Below the pieces are notes generated by a model that was not told the origin of the DNA, did not search any database, and worked only from the letters and a program-made list of their open reading frames with translations. The translations under genes were made by a program, and so were the position numbers. Shown here one piece after another: positions 7,058 to 14,149 of a stretch of DNA of 22,784 nucleotides; within the stretch, counting starts at the first letter, position 1, and each line of letters begins with the position of its first letter. Source of the DNA: Planctomycetota bacterium (GTDB taxonomy: Bacteria > Planctomycetota > UBA1135 > GCA-002686595); contig JAJDES010000477.1 in assembly GCA_029259675.1 (NCBI GenBank), positions 1-22,784 on the forward strand, in the 5' to 3' direction.

Positions 7058-8101
7058 TTAGCTCGTCTTGCTCGCGGCCGCACGCTGGGCCTTGCGCAGG
7101 ACGGCAGCCACTTCACGCGCTACGCGCATGGCATCGTCCAATGACGGCGGATTGGCTCCGCCCACGGTTCGGTGTCCACCGCCGCCGTAACCCTCCATGA
7201 TTTCGCCGATGTGGACCTCGCCCTCCGCCGGGGGATTCCAGGGGTTCACTCCCGTGGTCACATGGAAGCCGGCTCGCGTGGGAATCACTCCGACCGAATA
7301 GTGAATATCCGGATGGTGAAAAAAGGCGGCGAAGCGTTCGCGCCGAATGCGATTGGAAGAAGCGTCGTAGAGCAATACGTTGTCCTCAACCGAGATCACC
7401 GTCGGCGGGAAGTGTTCCAGGGCCTTGTCGCGATTGCGCGCGGCGCGTTGCCATGCGGATTCCACGTCGGAGCGCGCGGCCACTTCTTCGAGCGTTCCCA
7501 CGGTCATGGCCCCAACCAATTGGTCGGTCCAGTCGGGCGCGGGGGCCACGGCCAAGCAGCGCGAAATGCGCAGGGCTGCATCGTCGCCAAAGAGCGCTTG
7601 CTCGACGTCGACGAATTGGGCGGCATCGATGACATTTGACCAATAGGCCATCTCCTGAAAGCGCTCGGGAGTTGTGTAACCCCAATGCTTTTCGGCGTGG
7701 CTCAAAATCATCGGCGGGCAAGAGGGGGAACTCTCATCCCAAGCCCACTTTTCGTTGGGCGTAAAGGCGGCGCGCAGCTCCGGCGTCAAGAAAGTCGTCG
7801 GGTGATGGTCGAACCAGTACTCAGCGCGTGGATGAAAGTGAAAATCAACAATTGCGAAGCGCGTGCCGCTGGCAAAGTTGTCCCAGTCGTCGCGTTGGTG
7901 ATAATTGACACTTTCCCAAGTGGCTTGCTCCCCGTGGAGCTCCTTGAGTACGGCAGCCAAAACAGCGGCCGACACCATTCCGTCGAAGTCGCGGTGATAG
8001 TGAATGCGCAGGGGGGAGTTGGAGGGCATCTCCAAAGCATAGCGGGGCCGCGGGCCGGAATCCCCCTCGCGCTGCGCGACAAAGCGGCGCTGGGCTTTCA
8101 T
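7058..8101 (-). CDS. DHH-family phosphoesterase
   Basis: A 347-residue protein with the metal-binding motifs of the DHH superfamily: 'HYHRDFDGMVSAAVL' (His36, Asp38, Asp40), 'FAIVDFHFHP' (Asp86), 'WFDHHP' (Asp98-His99-His100), and the C-terminal DHHA1-type glycine motif 'GYGGGGHRTVGG' (about 305-315). The family contains RecJ-like nucleases, oligoribonucleases/pAp phosphatases and cyclic-dinucleotide phosphodiesterases, all Mn-dependent. The first motif (HxDxDGxxSA) is closer to RecJ-like and archaeal types than to NrnA's 'HxxPDGD'. No extra sensory or membrane domain is seen, so a cytoplasmic nuclease or nucleotide phosphatase is likely; the substrate is unknown. Met25 (8029) is an alternative start, placing the first motif near the N-terminus as is usual. 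It sits between clpX and rlmN on the same strand. Confidence 0.88.
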   Translation of the reverse strand: MKAQRRFVAQREGDSGPRPRYALEMPSNSPLRIHYHRDFDGMVSAAVLAAVLKELHGEQATWESVNYHQRDDWDNFASGTRFAIVDFHFHPRAEYWFDHHPTTFLTPELRAAFTPNEKWAWDESSPSCPPMILSHAEKHWGYTTPERFQEMAYWSNVIDAAQFVDVEQALFGDDAALRISRCLAVAPAPDWTDQLVGAMTVGTLEEVAARSDVESAWQRAARNRDKALEHFPPTVISVEDNVLLYDASSNRIRRERFAAFFHHPDIHYSVGVIPTRAGFHVTTGVNPWNPPAEGEVHIGEIMEGYGGGGHRTVGGANPPSLDDAMRVAREVAAVLRKAQRAAASKTS

Positions 8102-8350
8102 TCACGCCAGATCTCACTCCGAGATGCGGCCCGGGCGGGCGAGCGGGGTCGGATGAGTGCACGTGGGTCACTCCGGGCGGGTTCCGGGGCATGGTCCCGC
8201 TCCAACCTTCACGCACGCGCTCCCGAGCGGCGTCGCACGGGAATGGTTCCCGCGACCTGCCAAGGGCGGAATCGGCGACGAACGGCAATCTTCTTCCGGG
8301 AGAAGGCCCGGGGCTCCCCATGCTTGGCCAGGGCTCAGATTGGCTTCCAG

Positions 8351-9823
8351 TCAGGCGCTTTCGCGCTCGACTTCGTCTTCGCCCAGGTCCTTGGCGCCCG
8401 ACTTTGCCTCAGCGGCGGAGTTTTCTTGCTCCAACTCATCGTCGATGTCGTCGGCGACGAGTCCGCGCGCCAGGGATTTTTCGCTGCGAACGACTTCGCC
8501 ATCAACGACGTACTCGCGGGTGTCCTTGCGGTTGGGCAGTTCGTAGAGCAAGTCCAGCAAGAGATCCTCAAGGATCGAGCGCAGGGCTCGCACGCCGGTT
8601 TCGCGTTCCAGGGCAAGGTTGGCAATGCCTTCCAGACCGTCTTGCGTGAAGAGCAGCTCGGAATTCTCCATCGCGAACAGCCCCTGGTACTGGCGCACCA
8701 AGGCATTGCGCGGTTCGGTCAAAATGCGAACCAGATCTTCGCTCTCGAGCTTGTCGAGGGTGGTGATCACCGGCAGTCGCCCGATGAATTCGGGGATCAT
8801 GCCGAATTCCATCAGGTCCTTGGGGGCCAGGAAGCGCACGATCTCCTCGGGCGAAAGCTCGGTTGTATTGATGCCCTTGCGCGTGTGTCCGCGCGCGACA
8901 GCCGTCTTGGAGTCGTCTTGATCAAGATTGCGGCCGAAGCCGAGCACGTTGCGACCCACACGCTTGGAGATGACCTCTTCGATGCCGCTGAAGGTTCCGC
9001 CGCAGATGAACAGGATGTTCGAGGTGTCAATCTGAATGTAGGACTGCTCGGGGTGCTTGCGACCACCCTGGGGCGGTACGTTGGCGACCGTGCCCTCTAG
9101 AATTTTGAGCAGCGCCTGCTGCACGCCTTCTCCGGAAACGTCGCGCGTAATCGAAACGTTCGAGGTGGTGCGCCCGATCTTGTCGATCTCATCGATGTAG
9201 ATGATTCCCTGTTGGGCGCGGTCGCGATCGAAGTCGGCCGATTGCAGCAGCTTGAGCAGGATGTTCTCGACATCCTCGCCCACGTAGCCGGCCTCGGTCA
9301 GAGTCGTGGCGTCGGCCATGGCGAAGGGCACGTCGAGCATGCGCGCCAATGTCCTGGCCAGGAGCGTCTTGCCGGATCCCGTGGGACCCACGAGCAGGAC
9401 GTTGGATTTCTCAATTTCGACGCCGTCGAAGGCCTCGGGCAAGCGAACCTTATGCCGCAGGCGCTTGTAATGGTTGTAGACGGCAACCGCGAGGACCTTC
9501 TTGGCGCGTTGTTGGGCGACCACATATTCGTCCAGGCCGCGCGCGATCTCGATCGGTGTCGGTAGCCTTTCCGTTTCGACCAGCGAGCCCTCGGGAGCTC
9601 CGGCCGCCTTGGCCTGTTCGGGTTGCGCGCCCTTACCTTCGGCGTAGGCACCTTCGGGGCTGCGGCGCTGCTCCTCCTGCAGAATCGAGTTGCAAATCTC
9701 AATGCACTCGTTGCAGATGTAGACGCCGGGCGGACCGGCGATCAAAGAGGCCACATGGTGGCGGCGCTTCTCACAAAAAGTGCAGCGCTCAACGTGTCTT
9801 CCGCGTCCTGAAGATCGAGTCAT
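8351..9823 (-). CDS. clpX: ATP-dependent Clp protease ATP-binding subunit ClpX
   Basis: A 490-residue AAA+ unfoldase that feeds substrates to ClpP. The order is: zinc-binding domain with Cys14, Cys17, Cys37 and Cys40; a long Ala/Gly/Glu-rich linker (about 50-85); Walker A 'GPTGSGKT' (146-153); pore loop 'GYVG' (179-182); Walker B 'IIYIDEID' (about 207-214); 'GGRKHPEQ' RKH loop; 'NVLGFG', which occupies the place of the IGF loop that docks ClpP; 'EFIGRLPV'; and the sensor-2 region 'GVRALRSI'. E. coli ClpX has 424 residues. The excess here is the longer linker and an acidic C-terminal tail of about 35 residues. tig and clpP lie upstream on the same strand in the order tig, clpP, clpX. A 248-bp gap from clpP suggests clpX may also have its own promoter. 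Confidence 0.97.
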   Translation of the reverse strand: MTRSSGRGRHVERCTFCEKRRHHVASLIAGPPGVYICNECIEICNSILQEEQRRSPEGAYAEGKGAQPEQAKAAGAPEGSLVETERLPTPIEIARGLDEYVVAQQRAKKVLAVAVYNHYKRLRHKVRLPEAFDGVEIEKSNVLLVGPTGSGKTLLARTLARMLDVPFAMADATTLTEAGYVGEDVENILLKLLQSADFDRDRAQQGIIYIDEIDKIGRTTSNVSITRDVSGEGVQQALLKILEGTVANVPPQGGRKHPEQSYIQIDTSNILFICGGTFSGIEEVISKRVGRNVLGFGRNLDQDDSKTAVARGHTRKGINTTELSPEEIVRFLAPKDLMEFGMIPEFIGRLPVITTLDKLESEDLVRILTEPRNALVRQYQGLFAMENSELLFTQDGLEGIANLALERETGVRALRSILEDLLLDLLYELPNRKDTREYVVDGEVVRSEKSLARGLVADDIDDELEQENSAAEAKSGAKDLGEDEVERESA

Positions 9824-9949
9824 ACCTAAATTGCTTGCCTAGAAACTTGGCCGGGTGTCTGAGGCCTGCTGGTCACTAGGCCGAGGTGTGCGAGCCGCGC
9901 AAGCGACACGTCGGAATTCTAACTCGTTCAGCCTGATGCGGATACAGCT

Positions 9950-9984
9950 GCTCCCCATTGGGACACATGGAGCCAATGGGGAGC
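9950..9984. repeat. Perfect 12-bp inverted repeat between clpP and clpX
   Basis: GCTCCCCATTGG (9950-9961) pairs perfectly with CCAATGGGGAGC (9973-9984) around an 11-base loop. No clean T-tract follows on the minus strand, so it is either a weak terminator after clpP, an RNA-stabilising hairpin, or an operator for clpX. A smaller stem, AGGGGG/CCCCCT near 10018-10037, lies closer to the clpP stop. Confidence 0.6.
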
Positions 9985-10071
9985 CTCTATTTGCACTTTG
10001 TTGCCCCGCGGAACCAATAGGGGGAATGTTGGCCCCCTTTATAGCTCACACCGAGCACAAGACGGGCCTTT

Positions 10072-10680
10072 CTAGGCGTCGTTATCGGGAGTATTCGAGA
10101 CGACGTGATCAATCAGACCAAAGTCCTTGGCCTCCGTCGGGCTCATGAAGTTGTCGCGATCCGAGGCGATGGCAACTTCTTCGGGAGACTTGCCGCTGTG
10201 CTTCGACAGGATGCCCTCGAGGTTGCGCTTCATCTTGAGAATCTCGGAAACCTGAATTTCCATGTCGCGCGCCTGGCCTTGGGCACCGCCCCAGGGCTGG
10301 TGAATCATCACCCGCGAATTGGGGAGAGCGAAGCGCTTGCCGGCGCTACCACCGGCCAAGAGCACGGCACCCATGGAAGCGGCTTGTCCCAGGCAATAGG
10401 TGGCGATGTCCGGCTTTACGAATTGCATCGTGTCGTAGATCGCCAAGCCGGCGGTGACGGATCCGCCGGGCGAGTTGATGTAGACGTAAATGTCCTGGGA
10501 TTGATTGGTTCGGTCCAGGAACAAAAGCTGGGCCATGACGGAGTTGGCCACATTGTCATCGATGGCCGTGCCAATGAAGACGATGCGGTCCTCCAAGAGC
10601 CGCGAGTAAATGTCATAGGAGCGCTCGCCGCGTCCTGTGCGTTCGACGACAAAGGGAACGAAGCTCGAGTTTGCACTCAT
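10072..10680 (-). CDS. clpP: ATP-dependent Clp protease proteolytic subunit ClpP
   Basis: 202 residues from the ATG at 10680, the normal ClpP length. An upstream in-frame ATG at 10815 would add 45 Pro/Arg/Ser-rich residues not typical of the family. Serine protease S14 motifs are intact: 'YVYINSPGGSVTAGLAIYDTM' (oxyanion loop), 'YCLGQAASMGAVLLAGG' with the nucleophilic Ser, 'SRVMIHQPWGGAQGQA' with the catalytic His, and 'DRDNFMSPTEAKDFGLID' containing the active-site Asp region. It assembles as a double heptamer and degrades proteins delivered by ClpX. It lies between tig and clpX, the conserved order. No Shine-Dalgarno sequence is visible before the chosen start, so the start rests on family length. 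Confidence 0.95.
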   Translation of the reverse strand: MSANSSFVPFVVERTGRGERSYDIYSRLLEDRIVFIGTAIDDNVANSVMAQLLFLDRTNQSQDIYVYINSPGGSVTAGLAIYDTMQFVKPDIATYCLGQAASMGAVLLAGGSAGKRFALPNSRVMIHQPWGGAQGQARDMEIQVSEILKMKRNLEGILSKHSGKSPEEVAIASDRDNFMSPTEAKDFGLIDHVVSNTPDNDA

Positions 10681-10881
10681 TCGAATCTCGGAGGGGGAAG
10701 GCGGCCCGGCCAATGGCCCTGACCGCGATGGTGGAACGGATGATTGAGAAGTATTGACGCCCGGAGAGCGGAATCCAAACCCGCGCGGCAGGTTCGGCTC
10801 AGGTGCCCTGGGCAATGCTGGCGTGTTGCACGTGGGAAGCGAAGCCGAATCCCCCGCGGACTTGCCTTTTTTCGTCCGAAA

Positions 10882-10894
10882 GGGCGCAACGCCC
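10882..10894 (-). terminator. Short terminator-like hairpin after tig
   Basis: On the minus strand GGGCG-TTG-CGCCC forms a 5-bp stem with a 3-base loop followed by TTTCGG, 28 bp past the tig stop. The stem is short, so any termination would be partial and clpP could still be co-transcribed. Confidence 0.3.
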
Positions 10895-10921
10895 GAGGGT
10901 CACGCGCTCGTTTTCCCGGGC

Positions 10922-12211
10922 TTAGCCGGCCACGCTTCGAATCGACGCGTTTTCGCGTAGGAAGTTGCGAACTTTTTTCTCCATTAGCTCGGCCGCGAGC
11001 TGAGGAAAGAGGTTTTGCTTGCTGTAGTAGTCCTTGACCTGGTCCACGGGCACTCCGTTGCGGACCGCGATCGAAGTGATTTCGCGCGTCATTTCCTCCT
11101 CGGTGACCTCCAGCTCTTCCTTCTTGCTGATGGCTTCGACCAGATAGAGCGCCTTTAGTGAGCGGGCCGAGGCTTCGTGGGCATTCCCAGCTTCCGCCGC
11201 CAAGCGCTGCTCGGCCTCCTCCGCGGACAGGCCCTCTTCGGCCATTTGCTGCTCCAGGTTGGCCATACGGCCCTTGGCCTGCTCCTCAACCATGCCCGCG
11301 GGCAATTCCAGGGGGTGCATGGCCATGACCTCCTCGAGGAGTTGGGTTTCGACGCGCTGGTTTTCCTGCTCGCGCTTGGCCTTGAGCATCTCCTCGCGCA
11401 GCTTGACCATCATTTCCTCGGCGTCGCTTGCGGACAGCATTTTCCAGAGTTCTTCATCCGTGGGGGGGATGATTTGGAAGGTTTGGGCCATGGTGATCCG
11501 GCACAGACCCGTTTTTCCGATCAATTCGGGCTTGGGGAAGTCCTCGGGAAATTCATACGGCAATTCGACCACCGCTCCGTCTTTGGAGCCGACCATAGCT
11601 TCCTTGTACGCAGCTTCATCGAAGCCCGGCATGGCGACGGAGGGGCTTAAGCGCAGTCCATCGCGCTCGTCGACGACGTCGTCCTCGAAAAGCAATTCGA
11701 CCTTGGCCAAAGCCATCCCGTCCTCGGGCAAGCCCTCGTCACCGGCGGGCGAGGGTCGCGATTGGCGGCGCCGCAGGTCCTCGAGTCCGGCCTGCACTTC
11801 GTCGTCATCGGCACTGATTTCCTGGCTGTCGACCTCCAGGCCCTTGTACTCGCCCAGTTCGATCTGGGGCTTCAGGAAGAGCACGAATTGGTGGCTGAAG
11901 TCGCCGCCTTCCTTGTTGTCCAAGTCATCCTCCGCTATGCGCGGATGGGCGGCGGGCGTTAGCTCGTGGGATTGCACGGCCTCCTGATAGGCCTGCTGAA
12001 TGAAGTGTTGACTGGCTTCTCGGCGAGCCTCCGTACCGTATTCGCGCTTGAGGACCTGAGCCGGAACCTTGCCGGGGCGAAAGCCCTTCATGCGCACGCG
12101 GCCCCCAAGGTTTTTAAGCAGGACATTGACTTGGGATTCAAACTCTCGGCTGGGGACCGTGAATTGAATGGTGGCCTCGCAAGGCACGGACTTGTCTACG
12201 TTGACTTCCAC
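10922..12211 (-). CDS. tig: Trigger factor (ribosome-associated chaperone)
   Basis: A 429-residue chaperone that binds nascent chains at the ribosome exit. The N-terminal ribosome-binding domain shows the signature loop 'MKGFRPGKVP' (about 41-50). A middle region (about 150-245) corresponds to the FKBP-type PPIase domain ('AMPGFDEAAYKEAMVGSKDGAVVELPYEFPEDFPKPELIGK'), with several usual active-site aromatics not evident. The Glu/Ala/Met-rich helical C-terminal chaperone domain runs to the end. Length fits the family (about 430). The start is GTG at 12211: the in-frame TGA four codons upstream excludes a longer start. It is first of the tig-clpP-clpX group. Confidence 0.95.
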   Translation of the reverse strand: MEVNVDKSVPCEATIQFTVPSREFESQVNVLLKNLGGRVRMKGFRPGKVPAQVLKREYGTEARREASQHFIQQAYQEAVQSHELTPAAHPRIAEDDLDNKEGGDFSHQFVLFLKPQIELGEYKGLEVDSQEISADDDEVQAGLEDLRRRQSRPSPAGDEGLPEDGMALAKVELLFEDDVVDERDGLRLSPSVAMPGFDEAAYKEAMVGSKDGAVVELPYEFPEDFPKPELIGKTGLCRITMAQTFQIIPPTDEELWKMLSASDAEEMMVKLREEMLKAKREQENQRVETQLLEEVMAMHPLELPAGMVEEQAKGRMANLEQQMAEEGLSAEEAEQRLAAEAGNAHEASARSLKALYLVEAISKKEELEVTEEEMTREITSIAVRNGVPVDQVKDYYSKQNLFPQLAAELMEKKVRNFLRENASIRSVAG

Positions 12212-12711
12212 GTTGAAGACTCAGCTAGTTGGTAATTGGAAGGGCCCGCGGAACTCGTCGCGGGTTGATTGGGTCGGCCCCGCTGTGTTGCCCGGCGCCG
12301 CGCATTGCTCAAACGGCCTGGTCCCAACAGGGCTGGGCCCAAGAAGCTAGGCGTTGGTCGCGGGCAAGGGCCGGTCTCGCCAACGAATGTGGAGAGGCGG
12401 CGGCTGAATTCAACAGAGGGGATTCCCTTTGAAAGGGGACTCGCTCGGTGCTTGTTCGGGCTGCGGCCGCGATGTGACTTCGGCAGCGGCTGGACAGCCG
12501 AAACATAGCCGCGCAGGGTAGCGGGCCCTGGGTGGGCCCGTCCAGTTTCGGGCGGCTCCCCTGGCCCAAACTCCAATATGCGGCGCCGGACGAGGCCGGG
12601 GGCCACTCACCAATATCCCCGCTTCCCATACCGCTTTGGGCCGCCGCTTCCCATGCTAGGGGCGGCCCAAACGCATGAACCCCAGCTCCCCGAGGGCGCA
12701 CCCCAAAGCCA
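12212..12711. other. Divergent intergenic region between tig and the GNAT gene
   Basis: 500 bp without a credible gene on either strand. It should contain the tig promoter (minus) and the GNAT promoter (plus), but no clear -35/-10 pair was found. A 7-bp stem CGGGCCC/GGGCCCG with a 5-base loop is at 12522-12540, and a near-palindrome CCCTTTGAAAGGG sits around 12425-12437. No tRNA or other known RNA was recognised. Confidence 0.45.
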
Positions 12712-13173
12712 ATGGAAATTCAACTCCGCCCAGTTTTTGATCGAGAGGAGGCTCTGGGCCTCTGTACTCAGTTGGACGTCTTCGCCGCACAGCACCTGGC
12801 TGAGTTCGGCAGCGAGCCCGCCGCCGACGGTTTGTGCCGGGCCTTCGTCGAGCGCCATTTCGAATCGCCCGAATTCCTGCTGCACCTGGCCGAATCGTCA
12901 GGCGGAATGGCCGGAGCCTGCCTAATCGGTCCGATGGAGGACCCGCTCAGCGCTGAGCGCTACGCCTTCATTTCGATCCTCCACGTCGAACGCGATTTCC
13001 GCCACCAGGGATTGGCGCGCGCGCTGGTCTTCGATGCCAAGCGCATCCTCGCGGAGCGCGGCCTTTCGCGTCTGGCTGCCAGGGCCGGACACAACGACGA
13101 CGCTCTCATATCCATGGGGGAGCGTTGGGGCTTCCTGCGCCACTGGGAGCTGTTGCTGCACGAGGGCGACTGA
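12712..13173 (+). CDS. GNAT-family N-acetyltransferase
   Basis: A 153-residue single-domain protein. The acetyl-CoA-binding motif A is clear: 'FISILHVERDFRHQGLARALVFDAKRIL', with the pyrophosphate loop R97-H98-Q99-G100-L101-A102 following the beta-4 strand. The later 'LAARAGHNDDALISMGERWGF' matches motif B, with the helix where many members carry 'N..A...Y...GF'. Such enzymes move an acetyl group from acetyl-CoA to an amine or protein lysine/N-terminus; the acceptor here is unknown. The cobB sirtuin gene starts about 64 bp downstream on the same strand, so the two may be expressed together. No Shine-Dalgarno sequence is visible before the ATG. Confidence 0.85.
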   Translation: MEIQLRPVFDREEALGLCTQLDVFAAQHLAEFGSEPAADGLCRAFVERHFESPEFLLHLAESSGGMAGACLIGPMEDPLSAERYAFISILHVERDFRHQGLARALVFDAKRILAERGLSRLAARAGHNDDALISMGERWGFLRHWELLLHEGD

Positions 13174-13237
13174 GGAATTGCGACATGGGGCGTCGTGTTC
13201 GGCAACCCGGCATTGGGGCTCAACCTAAACTGTGCAG

Positions 13238-13963
13238 ATGAAGAGTCGCGTGCCGCGCGTGGTGGCCCTGACGGGAGCCGGGATATCCGCCGATTCGGGT
13301 TTGGCCACATTTCGTGGCGCGGGAGGATTGTGGGAGGGTCGCAACGTGGAGGAGATTGCCACCCCCGAGGCCTGGGCGGCGGACCCGCGCAGTGTTTGGC
13401 GCTTCTACCAGGAGCGGCGCGCGGCGCTCGGGGGAGTGCAACCCAATCCGGCTCACAGGGCTTTGGTTGAATTGGAGCAGTTCCTGCGCGGGATCGGCGG
13501 GGCGTTTACCTTGATAACTCAAAACGTAGACGACCTGCATGAGCGAGCCGGATCTCAGCCCATACACATGCACGGAGAACTGCTGCAGTTGCGCTGCGAA
13601 AATTGCGAGGGGCGCGTGCGCGATGCGAAGCACTTTGCATGCGATCAATTCCTGCCCTGTGCGGAATGCGGCTACGCCCGCTTGCGACCGGATATCGTTT
13701 GGTTTGGCGAAATTCCATTCGCTTTGGACTTAATCGCCGAGCGCATCTCCACCTGCACGCATTTCCTTTCCATCGGAACCAGTGGAGTGGTCTACCCGGC
13801 TTCGGGCCTATTGAGCATGGCGCGTGCGAGCGGCGCCAGCACCTTCGTCAACAGTTTGGATGAACCCGAAAATTTGAATTCGCAGGATCACTTTCTCGCG
13901 GGACGTGCGGCCCAAGTGCTGCCGCAATGGGTGAGCGAGTGGATGCAGCAATGGAGCCAATAG
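13238..13963 (+). CDS. cobB: NAD-dependent protein deacylase, class III sirtuin
   Basis: 241 residues from the ATG at 13238; a GTG two codons upstream is the alternative. Sirtuin motifs are complete: 'ALTGAGISADSGLATFRGAGGLWE' (NAD loop), 'TLITQNVDDLHERAG', catalytic His112 in 'HMHGEL', a zinc site Cys120-x2-Cys123 / Cys141-x2-Cys144, 'RPDIVWFGEIPF' and 'SIGTSGVVYPASGL'. Tyr57 and Arg60 in 'FYQERRAAL' match the Tyr-x-x-Arg pair that in E. coli CobB and human SIRT5 reads acidic acyl groups, so desuccinylation or demalonylation is likely besides deacetylation. It is a short form without the N-terminal extension of E. coli CobB. It follows the GNAT gene. Confidence 0.93.
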   Translation: MKSRVPRVVALTGAGISADSGLATFRGAGGLWEGRNVEEIATPEAWAADPRSVWRFYQERRAALGGVQPNPAHRALVELEQFLRGIGGAFTLITQNVDDLHERAGSQPIHMHGELLQLRCENCEGRVRDAKHFACDQFLPCAECGYARLRPDIVWFGEIPFALDLIAERISTCTHFLSIGTSGVVYPASGLLSMARASGASTFVNSLDEPENLNSQDHFLAGRAAQVLPQWVSEWMQQWSQ

Positions 13964-14069
13964 CCGCCGACAGAATTTTGCTCCCGCGCGCCTAAGTCCG
14001 GCTTCCATTGCAAGTGGGTTCTTTCGAACCGTTTGCCCCCTGGTCTTCGCACGCTCGAGTCCGTACGCG

Positions 14070-14122
14070 GGTCCGTCACAAACAACAGGAGCCCGAATCC
14101 GCGCGCGGCGAATCCGGGCTCC
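14070..14122 (-). terminator. Terminator of the large secreted-protein gene
   Basis: GGAGCCCG (14088-14095) pairs with CGGGCTCC (14115-14122), and read on the minus strand the stem is followed by the T-rich TGTTGTTTGTG. It begins 28 bp past the stop at 14150. On the plus strand it lies beyond cobB but has no T-tract in that direction. Confidence 0.6.
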
Positions 14123-14149
14123 ATTGGAGTCAGGTGCTAACTCTAGCGC

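Noticed and set aside
7685..9100. 471-codon plus-strand frame
   Set aside because: It runs across the antisense of two well-supported genes (DHH phosphoesterase and clpX) and their gap, and contains no family motif.
10681..10815. 45-residue N-terminal extension of ClpP
   Set aside because: It is Pro/Arg/Ser-rich and would exceed the normal ClpP length; the ATG at 10680 gives the usual 202 residues.
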